The translations under genes and the position numbers were made by a program. 64,000 nt of DNA. Origin: Bacteroidota bacterium (lineage in GTDB: Bacteria > Bacteroidota > Bacteroidia > UKL13-3). The notes under the pieces are model-generated. The model was not told the DNA's origin, did not search any database, and saw only the letters and a list, made by a program, of their open reading frames with translations. Positions 10,078-19,365 of the stretch are shown here, piece after piece; the stretch's first letter is position 1; every line of letters starts with the position of its first letter. The stretch is taken from positions 310,001 to 374,000 of the forward strand of contig JAIXWD010000007.1 of NCBI GenBank assembly GCA_027482225.1. Reading direction: 5' to 3'.

Positions 10078-10842
10078 TTATCCTTTTTGTATTGATAACT
10101 GGGTGCCAATAAAATCGCGATTCATACGAGCAATATTGCTGATTGAGATACCTTTAGGGCATTCAGCCTCACAAGCTCCGGTATTGGTACAAGAACCAAA
10201 ACCTTCAGCATCCATTTGTGCTACCATGTTTAATACACGTTGTTTGCGCTCAGGCTGACCTTGTGGTAATAATGCGAATTGCGATACCTTAGCAGACACA
10301 AATAACATGGCTGAAGCATTTTTACAAGCTGCAACACATGCACCGCAACCAATACAAGTTGCTGCTGCAAAAGCCATATCCGCATTATCTTTACCTATTG
10401 GTGTTGAGTTTGCATCTTGGGCATTACCTGTATTAACAGAAATAAATCCACCAGACGACATTATACGATCAAAAGCGCTTCTGTTTACTGCTAAATCTTT
10501 AACTACAGGAAATGCTTTTGCACGCCATGGTTCAACCACTATGGTATCATTGTTTTTAAACGAACGCATGTGCAATTGGCAGGTGGTAACACCTTGCAAA
10601 GGGCCATGCGGACGACCATTGATAAACATACTGCACATACCACAAATACCTTCGCGGCAATCGTGATCAAATGCTACTGGTTCTTTTCCTTCAGTAATCA
10701 AACGTTCGTTTAATACATCGAACATTTCCAAGAAACTCATATCAGGTGATACGCCTTGAACCGGATAGGTTTCAAAACGACCACGATCATTATTGTTTTT
10801 TTGTCTCCACACTTTAAGTGTTACGTTCATATCTCCACTCAT
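10078..10842 (-). CDS. sdhB: Succinate dehydrogenase/fumarate reductase iron-sulfur subunit
   Basis: 254 residues. Carries electrons from the flavoprotein to the membrane quinone site. The [2Fe-2S] ligands are in [19 protein letters not shown] and a downstream Cys (TTCQLH). The C-terminal ferredoxin half holds [15 protein letters not shown] and [15 protein letters not shown] for the [4Fe-4S] and [3Fe-4S]-type clusters. Last gene of sdhC-sdhA-sdhB, 80 nt after sdhA and followed by a terminator. The [14 protein letters not shown] spacing is typical of the Bacteroidota type B enzyme. Confidence 0.95.
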   Translation of the reverse strand: MSGDMNVTLKVWRQKNNNDRGRFETYPVQGVSPDMSFLEMFDVLNERLITEGKEPVAFDHDCREGICGMCSMFINGRPHGPLQGVTTCQLHMRSFKNNDTIVVEPWRAKAFPVVKDLAVNRSAFDRIMSSGGFISVNTGNAQDANSTPIGKDNADMAFAAATCIGCGACVAACKNASAMLFVSAKVSQFALLPQGQPERKQRVLNMVAQMDAEGFGSCTNTGACEAECPKGISISNIARMNRDFIGTQLSIQKG

Positions 10843-10922
10843 TGTTGTACTATTTTGTTATGGGTTGATAGATTAATTAGTTGTGGGTTGATGTTATATT
10901 AAAACATTCAAACCAAAGCCTA

Positions 10923-12932
10923 TTACTTATAACTGCGTTGCGCTATTTTAATGTTTTCGTAATTCAACACTTCTTTATGTAACTCCCAATCGCCATTGGT
11001 TAATTGCTCCCAAGCGGCAACATAGTTATAGTTTTGGTCATCACGTAAAGCTTCGCCTTCTTCTGTTTGATACTCTTCACGGAAGTGTCCACCACAACTT
11101 TCATTACGGTCTAGTGCATCTTTACACATTAACTCGCCTAGTTCCAAGAAATCAGCAACACGACCCGCTTTTTCCAATTCAGGATTAAATTCATTGATGT
11201 CGCCTGGTACACGCACATCATTCCAAAATTCTGCACGTAAAGCTTGAATATCGCTTATAGCTTTTGTTAATCCCGCTGTGCTACGAGCCATACCGCATTC
11301 GTTCCACATGATTTTACCTAAACGTTTGTGGAAATAATCAACCGATTTGGTCCCTTTAATATTCATTAACTTTTCTAAACGAGATTTAGTTTCGTTTTCG
11401 GCAGTTACAAATGCTTCATGGTTGGTATCAATTGGCTTAACGCTAATTTCTTTACTCAAGTAATTACCAACAGTGTAAGGAATAACAAAATATCCATCTG
11501 CTAAACCTTGCATCAAAGCAGATGCTCCTAAACGGTTTGCACCGTGATCAGAGAAATTTGCTTCACCCAATGCATATAAGCCTGGAACGGTTGTCATTAA
11601 GTTATAATCAACCCATAAACCACCCATGGTATAATGCACCGCAGGGTAAATCATCATTGGATTTTCATATGGATTAACACCAGTAATTTGTTGGTACATA
11701 TCAAACAAGTTACCGTATTGTTCTTTTACAACTGCTTGTCCTAATTCTTTTAATTGCGCTTCAGTAGGATTTTGAATACCTTTTTTAGTAGCTTCTTTTT
11801 TACCGTATTTGTATTTGGTATTAAAAGCAAAATCAAGGTATACTGCTTCGCCAGTTTGGTTCACACCAAAACCTGCATCACAACGCTCTTTTGCAGCACG
11901 AGATGCCACATCACGAGGCACTAAATTTCCAAAAGCAGGGTAACGTCTTTCTAAGAAATAATCTCTATCATCTTCTTTTAAATCGTTAGGATTTAATTTA
12001 CCAGAACGAATATCAGCTGCATCTTCTTTGCGCTTTGGCACCCAAATACGTCCATCGTTACGTAACGACTCACTCATCAAAGTTAATTTTGATTGGTGAT
12101 CGCCCGATACTGGAATACAAGTTGGATGAATTTGTGTGAAACAAGGGTTACCAAAAAATGCTCCTTTTTTATGTGCTTTCCATGCTGCAGTTACATTACT
12201 ACCCATGGCATTAGTACTTAAATAAAATACGTTACCGTAACCACCAGAACACAATAACACCGCATGACCAAAATGGCGCTCTAAATTACCGCTAACTAAA
12301 TCACGGGCAATTATACCACGGCATTTGCCATCAATGTTTACAATATCTAGCATCTCGTGCCGGGTAAACATTTCTACCTGCCCCAAACCAATTTGGCGCT
12401 GTAGTGCACTATATGCTCCTAATAATAATTGTTGGCCAGTTTGGCCAGCAGCGTAAAACGTACGCTTTACTTGTGTACCACCAAACGAACGGTTATCTAA
12501 CATTCCTCCGTATTCGCGAGCGAAAGGCACTCCTTGTGCCACACACTGATCAATAATGTTTGCACTAACCTCTGCTAAACGATAAACATTTCCTTCGCGT
12601 GCACGGTAATCGCCACCTTTAATAGTATCGTAAAATAAGCGGTATGTGCTATCGCCATCGTTTTGATAGTTTTTAGCCGCATTAATACCTCCCTGAGCCG
12701 CAATACTATGCGCTCTGCGTGGAGAATCTTGAAAACAGAATACTTTAACTTTGTAACCCAACTCGGCTAATGATGCAGCTGCAGAAGCACCTGCTAAACC
12801 TGAACCTACAATAATAACCTCTAAACTACGCTTGTTTGCTGGGTTAACCAATGGAACGGTAGAACGGTATTTGGTCCATTTTTGTTCCAATGTCCCATCA
12901 GGAATTTTTGCATCTAATTTTGATGATGTCAT
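10923..12932 (-). CDS. sdhA: Succinate dehydrogenase/fumarate reductase flavoprotein subunit
   Basis: 669 residues, the long form found in epsilonproteobacterial and Bacteroidota type B complexes. FAD-binding GxGxxG at the N-terminus ([21 protein letters not shown]). The covalent-FAD histidine motif [14 protein letters not shown] follows. The active-site region contains [11 protein letters not shown], and the FAD end motif is [29 protein letters not shown]. It oxidises succinate to fumarate in the TCA cycle, or can work in reverse. It sits 18 nt downstream of sdhC. Confidence 0.96.
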   Translation of the reverse strand: MTSSKLDAKIPDGTLEQKWTKYRSTVPLVNPANKRSLEVIIVGSGLAGASAAASLAELGYKVKVFCFQDSPRRAHSIAAQGGINAAKNYQNDGDSTYRLFYDTIKGGDYRAREGNVYRLAEVSANIIDQCVAQGVPFAREYGGMLDNRSFGGTQVKRTFYAAGQTGQQLLLGAYSALQRQIGLGQVEMFTRHEMLDIVNIDGKCRGIIARDLVSGNLERHFGHAVLLCSGGYGNVFYLSTNAMGSNVTAAWKAHKKGAFFGNPCFTQIHPTCIPVSGDHQSKLTLMSESLRNDGRIWVPKRKEDAADIRSGKLNPNDLKEDDRDYFLERRYPAFGNLVPRDVASRAAKERCDAGFGVNQTGEAVYLDFAFNTKYKYGKKEATKKGIQNPTEAQLKELGQAVVKEQYGNLFDMYQQITGVNPYENPMMIYPAVHYTMGGLWVDYNLMTTVPGLYALGEANFSDHGANRLGASALMQGLADGYFVIPYTVGNYLSKEISVKPIDTNHEAFVTAENETKSRLEKLMNIKGTKSVDYFHKRLGKIMWNECGMARSTAGLTKAISDIQALRAEFWNDVRVPGDINEFNPELEKAGRVADFLELGELMCKDALDRNESCGGHFREEYQTEEGEALRDDQNYNYVAAWEQLTNGDWELHKEVLNYENIKIAQRSYK

Positions 12933-12950
12933 ATATAAGATGGATTAATT

Positions 12951-13742
12951 TTACTTAACTAAGAAAAAATACAAAGGCATTGCTGCGAATAATGCTGGCA
13001 GAATAATGGCAAATACCCATGTACCTATAAACTGAATGGCTTGGTTATAACGAGGGTGATTTAAACCCAAGGTTTGAAAACCACTTTTAAAACCATGGAA
13101 CAAGTGGAAAGCCACTGCAAACATGGCAAATACATATAAACCAACTAACAATGGGTTTTTAAATTCTTCTGAAACTTCTTCGTATAAGTCTTTAACAATG
13201 GTAATTTTGTTATCACCTATAACATACTCTTCCATTTTTTTATTGATTTGTTTTGCGTTACCCATTTCGTCAACATATGGCATCCCGCTTACTTCACCTG
13301 TAGTCATGTTTTCGGTGTATTGCACATAAGGTATGTAGCCAAATTTGTACTCATACCAAAAATTACTCATGTGCACTACAATAAATACCAACATAATAGT
13401 TCCTAAAACACCCATACTGCGGCTTGTCCAGTGGCTATTGGCTTTACCATTAACCATGCCGTACTGCACTGGGCGTGCTTGGCGGTTTTTATAAACTAAA
13501 TGTAAACCTTTAAATGCGTGGAAAATAATACTTGCGTACAACAAGTATGATACTGTTTTAATTAATGGATTGGTGGTCATAAAAACGGTATACAAGTTAA
13601 ATGACATACCATTGTCGGATTTAAACAAGGCTAAATTGCCAATAGCATGCACTACTAAGAACGTGCATAAGAATAAACCGGTTAAAGCCACTATTAGCTT
13701 TTGCCCGATTGATGATGAAAACATTTTGGTAAACCAATTCAT
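12951..13742 (-). CDS. sdhC: Succinate dehydrogenase cytochrome b subunit (b558 family)
   Basis: 263 residues with five predicted membrane segments. The first is SSIGQKLIVALTGLFLCTFLVVHAIGNLALF, and others surround LLYASIIFHAFKGLHLVYKN, IMLVFIVVHMSNFWYEYKFG, VGLYVFAMFAVAFHLFHGFKSG and FIGTWVFAIILPALFAAMPLYFF. Histidines in VHAIGN, FHAFKGLH, VVHMSN and FHLFHG are candidate ligands for two hemes, matching the single-subunit di-heme type B anchor, so no sdhD is expected or found. It links the catalytic subunits to menaquinone. First gene of the operon. Confidence 0.94.
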   Translation of the reverse strand: MNWFTKMFSSSIGQKLIVALTGLFLCTFLVVHAIGNLALFKSDNGMSFNLYTVFMTTNPLIKTVSYLLYASIIFHAFKGLHLVYKNRQARPVQYGMVNGKANSHWTSRSMGVLGTIMLVFIVVHMSNFWYEYKFGYIPYVQYTENMTTGEVSGMPYVDEMGNAKQINKKMEEYVIGDNKITIVKDLYEEVSEEFKNPLLVGLYVFAMFAVAFHLFHGFKSGFQTLGLNHPRYNQAIQFIGTWVFAIILPALFAAMPLYFFLVK

Positions 13743-13774
13743 AAGTGTTGTTGTATGTTAGTTTAATTTTAGCG

Positions 13775-13782
13775 CAAATTTA
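13775..13782 (-). promoter_or_regulatory. -7 element (TAAATTTG) for the sdhCAB operon
   Basis: CAAATTTA on the plus strand is the exact reverse complement of a TAnnTTTG element, 33 nt before the sdhC ATG. No clear -33 TTG partner. Implies a ~27-nt leader. Confidence 0.5.
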
Positions 13783-14107
13783 TCATTCCAATAGATTAAT
13801 CCTACCCTACTAATCCACATCATGTTAATTAAACTAATTCTAAACGAGACCTCTAAAAATGCACAATAATATAACGTACAAACAATTAGATGGTTTGTAA
13901 AGGGCACTTTCAAATTTTATGACATTTGTTAGTTTTACACATACATGAATAATTTATTACATATAAATAACTCAGTCTATCCGTTACTACAAAATGTTTT
14001 CTTATAAAAATCCTAATTAATCAATTGAAAAGCCACTCGCATAGTTTTTATTGATGTAATTGGATTAAACAAATCATTAATATAAAACAATACTAAAAAA
14101 ACGATAT
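13783..14107. other. Gene-free AT-rich stretch between sdhC and hipBA
   Basis: I find no ORF with coding character, no tRNA and no strong hairpin here. It separates two divergently transcribed units. The regulatory elements on either side are listed separately (sdh -7 at 13775, hip operators from 14108). Confidence 0.6.
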
Positions 14108-14146
14108 ATCATTCATTAAACATAAAAAATGTTAATTATGAATGAT
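14108..14146. promoter_or_regulatory. Large imperfect palindrome, probable HipB operator
   Basis: ATCATTCATTAAACAT (14108-14123) and ATGTTAATTATGAATGAT (14129-14146) are inverted copies around AAAAA. The core ATCATTCAT is identical in both arms and recurs, with one change, at 14198-14206 (ATCATTCGT). Multiple inverted boxes upstream of hipB are the known arrangement for cooperative HipB/HipAB binding. The assignment to HipB is inference from position. Confidence 0.6.
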
Positions 14147-14159
14147 TTTAAATTCATTA

Positions 14160-14189
14160 TTTGAAACATGAAAATAAATAGTAAATTTG
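14160..14189 (+). promoter_or_regulatory. hipBA promoter (-33 TTTG, -7 TAAATTTG)
   Basis: TTTG at 14160-14163 and TAAATTTG at 14182-14189, 18 nt apart, make a complete Bacteroidota-type promoter. It would give a start near 14195 and a leader of about 30 nt to the hipB ATG. Confidence 0.68.
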
Positions 14190-14196
14190 TATTGTT

Positions 14197-14210
14197 TATC
14201 ATTCGTTAAT
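14197..14210. promoter_or_regulatory. Third hip operator box overlapping the transcription start
   Basis: TATCATTCGTTAAT repeats the upstream box TATCATTCATTAA (14107-14119) with one mismatch. It lies just downstream of the -7 element, where a bound repressor would block initiation. This supports autoregulation by HipB. Confidence 0.55.
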
Positions 14211-14226
14211 AATAAAAACAAATAAT

Positions 14227-14544
14227 ATGACTGATTTATCATACAATACATGGAATGCAATGAGCGACAAAGCTATTGCCTTACAACTAGGTGGTTTTAT
14301 TAAACACCAACGTGTAGCACAAAATAAAACCCAAGATGTTTTGGCTAAAGCTGCGGGTATTAGCCGATCTACGCTTAGTTTGTTAGAGCGTGGTGAAACG
14401 GTAACCCTTGCTACATTTATTCAGGTATTGCGTGTTTTAGATCAACTGCATTTTTTGGAGTATTTTACCATACAAGAACTTGTTAGCCCTATGTTATTGG
14501 CCAAACAAGAAATATATAAACGTAAAAGAGCCAGTAACAAATAA
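14227..14544 (+). CDS. hipB: HipB-type antitoxin, Xre helix-turn-helix repressor
   Basis: 105 residues. Residues about 20-80 are an Xre HTH: LGGFIKHQRVAQNKTQDVLAKAAGISRSTLSLLERG, with recognition helix in SRSTLSLLE, followed by a dimerisation part (VLDQLHFLEYF) and a basic tail. As HipB it would neutralise the downstream HipA kinase and repress the operon through the boxes described upstream. hipA starts 8 nt after its stop, the usual antitoxin-first order. Confidence 0.85.
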   Translation: MTDLSYNTWNAMSDKAIALQLGGFIKHQRVAQNKTQDVLAKAAGISRSTLSLLERGETVTLATFIQVLRVLDQLHFLEYFTIQELVSPMLLAKQEIYKRKRASNK

Positions 14545-14552
14545 CTTAAAAT

Positions 14553-15860
14553 ATGAATACTGCATTTGTAAAAATATGGGATGAGTTGGTTGGCGCTGTG
14601 GCTTGGAACGAAAAAACAGGTATTGCCAGTTTTGAATATGATAGTAAGTTTAAAAAACTAAACTGGGATTTAGCGCCATTAAAAATGTCCATTAACTCCT
14701 CTAGCAAAATTTTTAGTTTTCCGGAATTGCGTAAAAACAAAAATGCGGGTTTTGATACCTATAAAGGTTTACCAGGCTTGCTGGCTGATGTTTTACCCGA
14801 TAAATACGGAAACCAATTGATAAATATGTGGCTAGCAAAACAAGGCCGACCACAAGATGACATGAACCCCGTGGAGATGTTATGTTTTATTGGCAGCCGC
14901 GGCATGGGTGCTTTAACATTTGAACCAAGTACCATAAAAGACAACCAAAAGGCCTTTGTAATTGAGGTAAATAGTTTGGTTGATATTGCCCAAAAAGTGC
15001 TATCAAGCAGAGCTTCGTTTAGCACCAACTTGCAGCAAGAAGATGAAAAAGCTATCATGGATATTTTAAAGATTGGAACTTCGGCAGGTGGTGCGCGACC
15101 AAAAGCGGTAATTGCATACAACGAAAAAACGGGCGAAGTAAAATCAGGACAAACCAACGCACCTAAAGGTTTTGAGCATTGGTTGATAAAACTAGATGGC
15201 TTAAGTGATGTACAACTTGGATCAAGTAAAGGTTATGGCCGTGTAGAAATGGCTTATTACAACATGGCAACTGCTTGCGGTATTAACATGATGCCATCTA
15301 GGTTATTGGAAGAAAATGGACGTGCACATTTTATGACCAAACGTTTTGACCGTGAAGGCAGCGATAACAAACACCACATTCAATCCTTTTGTGCATTAAA
15401 GCATGTTGATTTTAATTTGGTAAACAACTTTAGTTACGAGCAGTTGTTTCAAACCATGCGCGAGTTAAAATTAACTTACCAAGACATGGAACAAATGTAC
15501 AGGCGAATGGTATTTAATGTGATTGCACGCAATTGCGATGACCACACCAAAAACTTTGCTTTTAGGTTAAAAAAAGGTGGTGCTTGGGAACTTGCTCCTG
15601 CTTATGATGTTTGCCATGCCTACCGCCCCGGCAGCGATTGGGTAAGCCAACATGCTTTAAGTATAAACAATAAAAGAAAAGATATTACCCGTAACGATTT
15701 ATTAACAATTGGGGAGTTAATAGCCAGCAAAAAAGCTGCTGTAATTATTGATGAAATAAAAGATACCGTAGCACAATGGTATACCTTTGCCAAGGCCGTT
15801 GATGTGGATACCAAATTAAAAAACAGCATTGCAAAAACGCATTGGTTGATTGGGGATTAG
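14553..15860 (+). CDS. hipA: HipA-family serine/threonine kinase toxin
   Basis: 435 residues, close to the ~440 of E. coli HipA, with no truncation. An N-terminal HipA_N domain covers about residues 1-125 (ELVGAVAWNE, LPGLLADVLPDKYGN). The Gly-rich loop GTSAGGARPKA at 175-185 contains the serine autophosphorylated in HipA. The catalytic loop is ARNCDDHTKNFAF (D330, N334), and the metal-binding Asp is D352 (LAPAYDVCHA). HipA phosphorylates glutamyl-tRNA synthetase in E. coli, halting translation and favouring persistence; relatives differ in target, so this one is not known. All catalytic residues are present, so it is predicted active. Confidence 0.9.
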   Translation: MNTAFVKIWDELVGAVAWNEKTGIASFEYDSKFKKLNWDLAPLKMSINSSSKIFSFPELRKNKNAGFDTYKGLPGLLADVLPDKYGNQLINMWLAKQGRPQDDMNPVEMLCFIGSRGMGALTFEPSTIKDNQKAFVIEVNSLVDIAQKVLSSRASFSTNLQQEDEKAIMDILKIGTSAGGARPKAVIAYNEKTGEVKSGQTNAPKGFEHWLIKLDGLSDVQLGSSKGYGRVEMAYYNMATACGINMMPSRLLEENGRAHFMTKRFDREGSDNKHHIQSFCALKHVDFNLVNNFSYEQLFQTMRELKLTYQDMEQMYRRMVFNVIARNCDDHTKNFAFRLKKGGAWELAPAYDVCHAYRPGSDWVSQHALSINNKRKDITRNDLLTIGELIASKKAAVIIDEIKDTVAQWYTFAKAVDVDTKLKNSIAKTHWLIGD

Positions 15861-16173
15861 ATGATAAAGATTGGAATTAACAAGACAGTAGGTTAAATGT
15901 GTTTTGAGTCTTAGCTAAACGTTTGTTATTTTCTTTGCCTTAACTTACTTTCAATTAACCAAAGTATAAACTAATGTTGAAACACTAAAAACAAATAATA
16001 GCCAAACTAGCCTGTTTTAGTTTAGATAAAATCACGTTTAAATATTGTGCAATAAAAACATGCTTATTATAGCACATCATCACCCATATAGTATGATATT
16101 GCGTAACAAACAGATAAATCATTGGCATATTTAAAACAAGATATGCGTAACCCATGCAGATATAGACAACAAT
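15861..16173. other. Gene-free stretch between hipA and the Crp-like regulator
   Basis: AT-rich, with stops in all frames and no credible ORF, tRNA or strong hairpin-plus-T terminator. It may hold the promoter for the regulator, but I find no exact TAnnTTTG match near its start. Confidence 0.5.
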
Positions 16174-16761
16174 ATGAAAGCTCTAAAAAATGACATCATA
16201 AAAATGGTTGGAAAGAATCCTGAATATTTAGAGGATGTTTTAAGCCATTTTATAAAAGTAAAGTTGAAAAGAGATGAATATCTATTCTCGGAAGGAGAGG
16301 TTTGCCGTTATATATATTTTGTTCAATGTGGCTTAATCCAAGTTTTACAAATAAACAAAAAAGGTGATGAGAAGACCATTGACCTAATCATTAAAAACAA
16401 TTGGTTTACAGATATAGGAAGTTTTAAAAACAAAATACCCTCGCAACTTAGTGCAAAAGCTAAAAATGCAACAATAGTATATAAAATCAATCATGAATCA
16501 TTTCTAATATTGATGGAAAATGTGCCAAAATTTGCTCATGCCTATATAACTGTTATTGAAGGTAAACACAAAGAATCGATGGAAAGAATTGCAGCATTCA
16601 ACACTTTAAATTCTCACGGCAAAATTGAATGGCTTTATAAATTCAAACCTGATTTTTTACTTTGCGTCCCCGACAAACTAATCGCTTCATACCTTGGTAT
16701 TTCAAAAGAAACCTATTGCCGACAAAAACAAAATGCCGGAATTGTTGCTAATTGTCAATAA
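16174..16761 (+). CDS. Crp/Fnr-family transcriptional regulator
   Basis: 195 residues. An N-terminal cyclic-nucleotide-binding-type barrel covers residues about 20-120 (KRDEYLFSEGEVCRYIYFVQCGLIQVLQ). A long dimer helix and a C-terminal helix-turn-helix (KLIASYLGISKETYCRQKQ) follow. The canonical cAMP phosphate cassette (GE..RSA) is not evident, as is common in Bacteroidota members, so the effector is unknown. It lies 37 nt upstream of a TonB-dependent receptor on the same strand, suggesting local control of that receptor (inference). Confidence 0.82.
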   Translation: MKALKNDIIKMVGKNPEYLEDVLSHFIKVKLKRDEYLFSEGEVCRYIYFVQCGLIQVLQINKKGDEKTIDLIIKNNWFTDIGSFKNKIPSQLSAKAKNATIVYKINHESFLILMENVPKFAHAYITVIEGKHKESMERIAAFNTLNSHGKIEWLYKFKPDFLLCVPDKLIASYLGISKETYCRQKQNAGIVANCQ

Positions 16762-16780
16762 AAATAAAACTAGGCATTAC

Positions 16781-16788
16781 TACTTTTG
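16781..16788 (+). promoter_or_regulatory. -7 element (TACTTTTG) for the TonB-dependent receptor
   Basis: Exact TAnnTTTG match in the 37-nt gap between the regulator and receptor genes, its last base 11 nt before the receptor ATG. It suggests the receptor has its own promoter with a minimal leader. Confidence 0.5.
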
Positions 16789-16798
16789 CAAATAAAAA

Positions 16799-19177
16799 AT
16801 GCTTTTAAAATCCCGAATATATATACTACTTTTATTAACCTTAATTTCGCAGTGTTTGTATGGGCAACAAACAGATTTTGGCAGTATTAAAGGCAGAATT
16901 ATTGATAAAGAAAATAAGCAACCAATTTCTGGTGCTTTAATAATACTTAACAATACTCAAATTGCTATCAATAGCGACTCATTGGGAAATTTTAAAATTG
17001 AGAAAGTAAAATCAGGAAATCAAACAATTGAAATCAGACTAATTGGCTACGAAACACAAGTTATTAATGACTTAAACGTATTACCTAATAAATCCAACTA
17101 TTTAGAAATCAATCTTCAAGAAGCTAGCATCATATTGAAGGGAGCAGAAATAAGGGCATTTAAATATGAAAATAACAGAGTAACTCCAATTTCATCTTAC
17201 AGTTTTTCAAGAGAAGAAATTGCATTAAATCCTGGTTCGCAAGGTGATATTTTCAGAGCAATAGGAATGCTTCCAGGAGTTTCAAGCAGTGGCGGTATTT
17301 ATTCTGCCATTGCAGTTAGAGGCCAAGGCGTTAGAGATAATGTATACATGGTGGACGATATCCCATTAACGGAGGTTGGACACCTAGAAGGAAATAGCTT
17401 TTTTAACGATCCAAACGGTGGAAGATTTAGCATTTTCGCACCTAGAGTAATTGATAATGCACAATTTCAAGGCGGTGGTTTTGGTCCAGAATATGGCAGA
17501 CGAAGTGCTTCATATCTTGGCCTTGGTATAAAAGAAGGAAATAACGAAAATTCAATCATTGATGGGCAAGTTGACCTTCTTGGAATAACTTTAAACTATG
17601 ATGGCCCTTCTAAAATTCTGAAAAATACTAATATCTTTTTTTCTGCACGGTATCAAAATTTTTATGGTTTAGTTAATTTAATTGGTTTAAAAGACATTGG
17701 ACTTCCTATTTATGGAGATGTTATTCTGAAAACTACCACACAATTAAACCCGAAAAATAAATTATCCTTTTTAGCAATTGTAAGTCCTGAAAGCTATGTG
17801 AGAGATATAGATAACGTTTATGCTGACAAAAAGATTAACCTACTTTATCTACCAAATTTTAAACGCAACAAACTTGTTTTCGGTTTAAACTTAAGAACCT
17901 TAACAAGCAATAAAAGTTATTGGAAAAATATATTGTATTTCACCTCATATACTTCAAATGTAAAAGTTGGAAAAGCTTATCCTGAAGCTGACACACTTGG
18001 TAATTTGAAAAATCCAGTAATCTCATACAATGAAAGTATTCAGACACAAAATTATGCTGAAACAAAGTTTGGATATAGATCGCTTTTTAATTTAACAATT
18101 AATAAGAATCAAAAATTGGCTGCGGGCATTGAAATGGATTTATTGAATCTAAGCAACGAAAGAACCCTAAAAAGTAATGATACTAATTTCGTGTATCGAC
18201 CAGCAGATTTAATTAACCCAACTTTAATATATCAACCCATATACCCACAGTTTGTAAATGCTAATTTTACTAACTCTAGTATTAACATTTCTGGCTTTGC
18301 TAATAACTCTATCCTATTTAGCAAGAAAATTTCTTTAAATATTGGAATTCGATACGACTTTACAGGCTTTACAAACCAACATGTTGTTTCACCAAGATTA
18401 AGTGGTAGCTATTTCATCAATGAAAAAAATAGTATAAATTTTGGCTACGGAATTTACTTTCAAGACCCTGTATACTCTGACATTGCCGACCAACCGAAGA
18501 ACAATAAATTAAAGATGGAAGAAGTAACTCAATTCATTTTAGGATATAGGAGATATTTTAGCCCTGATTTAAAATTTACAATAGAAACTTGGTATAAGAA
18601 TTTTGACAATTTAGTAGTAACACCTGTAAATGGGACAGTTTTTAAAAACAATAACGGAACAGGCTGGGGAAAAGGACTAGATGTCAACTTGACTAAACGG
18701 TTAGTTAAAAAAATTCATGGACAAATTGGGTACTCTTACATTGAAATTAAACGTAACGATAATGACGGAATTGGAGAATATGATTTTGCGTTTAGTCAAC
18801 CGCATCAATTTAATTTTATGCTTAGTTACAAGGCGACAAAGCATTGGCTCTTTTCGATGAAGTATAGATATGCAACAGGCAAGCCGAAAGACAACTATAT
18901 CATTCATCGTAACGTTTTAAACAGTAACGACTATTTAAGATATTCAAAAGAACTAATAGGTAGAAATGAGCTTAGACTTCCTGACTTTACAAGTCTTGAT
19001 TTGCGTGCAAATTATAACTTTAAATTCAAGACATCTACCATGACAATATTTATTGACATCGTTAATGTTTTTAATAAACAAATCGCAAATAGTGAAAACT
19101 TTAACGCCATAACTGGTCAAAATTATTATGACGGACTTGCTATTTTCCCTACAGGTGGAATGAAGTTTGAGTTTTAA
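16799..19177 (+). CDS. TonB-dependent outer-membrane receptor with N-terminal carboxypeptidase-regulatory-like domain
   Basis: 792 residues. Signal peptide MLLKSRIYILLLLTLISQCLYGQ. Residues about 27-115 are a CarboxypepD_reg-like beta domain (GSIKGRIIDKENKQPISGALIILNN, GNFKIEKVKSGNQTIEIRLIGYE). The plug follows at about 130-245 (GDIFRAIGMLPGVSSSGG, YSAIAVRGQGVRDNVYMVDDIPL, GGGFGPEYGRR), then a 22-stranded-type barrel ending in an aromatic C-terminus (GMKFEF). It imports an unknown ligand using TonB energy. No SusD partner or TonB/ExbBD is nearby, so it is not a polysaccharide-utilisation locus. Confidence 0.9.
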   Translation: MLLKSRIYILLLLTLISQCLYGQQTDFGSIKGRIIDKENKQPISGALIILNNTQIAINSDSLGNFKIEKVKSGNQTIEIRLIGYETQVINDLNVLPNKSNYLEINLQEASIILKGAEIRAFKYENNRVTPISSYSFSREEIALNPGSQGDIFRAIGMLPGVSSSGGIYSAIAVRGQGVRDNVYMVDDIPLTEVGHLEGNSFFNDPNGGRFSIFAPRVIDNAQFQGGGFGPEYGRRSASYLGLGIKEGNNENSIIDGQVDLLGITLNYDGPSKILKNTNIFFSARYQNFYGLVNLIGLKDIGLPIYGDVILKTTTQLNPKNKLSFLAIVSPESYVRDIDNVYADKKINLLYLPNFKRNKLVFGLNLRTLTSNKSYWKNILYFTSYTSNVKVGKAYPEADTLGNLKNPVISYNESIQTQNYAETKFGYRSLFNLTINKNQKLAAGIEMDLLNLSNERTLKSNDTNFVYRPADLINPTLIYQPIYPQFVNANFTNSSINISGFANNSILFSKKISLNIGIRYDFTGFTNQHVVSPRLSGSYFINEKNSINFGYGIYFQDPVYSDIADQPKNNKLKMEEVTQFILGYRRYFSPDLKFTIETWYKNFDNLVVTPVNGTVFKNNNGTGWGKGLDVNLTKRLVKKIHGQIGYSYIEIKRNDNDGIGEYDFAFSQPHQFNFMLSYKATKHWLFSMKYRYATGKPKDNYIIHRNVLNSNDYLRYSKELIGRNELRLPDFTSLDLRANYNFKFKTSTMTIFIDIVNVFNKQIANSENFNAITGQNYYDGLAIFPTGGMKFEF

Positions 19178-19365
19178 TTTATTAGGGAATTTCTTGCAAC
19201 AGAAATTTGGGTGAACGCATAACATGGACTTCGCAAAAGTGGCATCCCAAGACTTCGGGACAATGCTATGCAGACAGTTTTTGGGTTAAAGAAATTTGCT
19301 CTCCACATGAAAATTATTCATGAAAATCGCGACCTTAGCCATGTCCGAAACCATTAAAGAAGCAG
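19178..19365. other. Structured non-coding stretch after the TonB receptor
   Basis: No gene. Contains an AATTTCT/AGAAATT hairpin (19190-19209) and a segment with locally higher GC in which GGACTTCG and AGACTTCGGGA recur. GCATCCC and GGGACAATGC form an imperfect inverted repeat (about 19242-19266). No poly-T, so not a typical terminator. Function unknown. Confidence 0.4.

Noticed and set aside
10307-10666. 119-residue plus-strand frame inside sdhB
   Set aside because: It is antisense to the cluster-binding part of sdhB, whose protein-family match is far stronger.
14759-15157. 132-residue minus-strand frame inside hipA
   Set aside because: Antisense shadow of the kinase coding region with no family resemblance or start signals.
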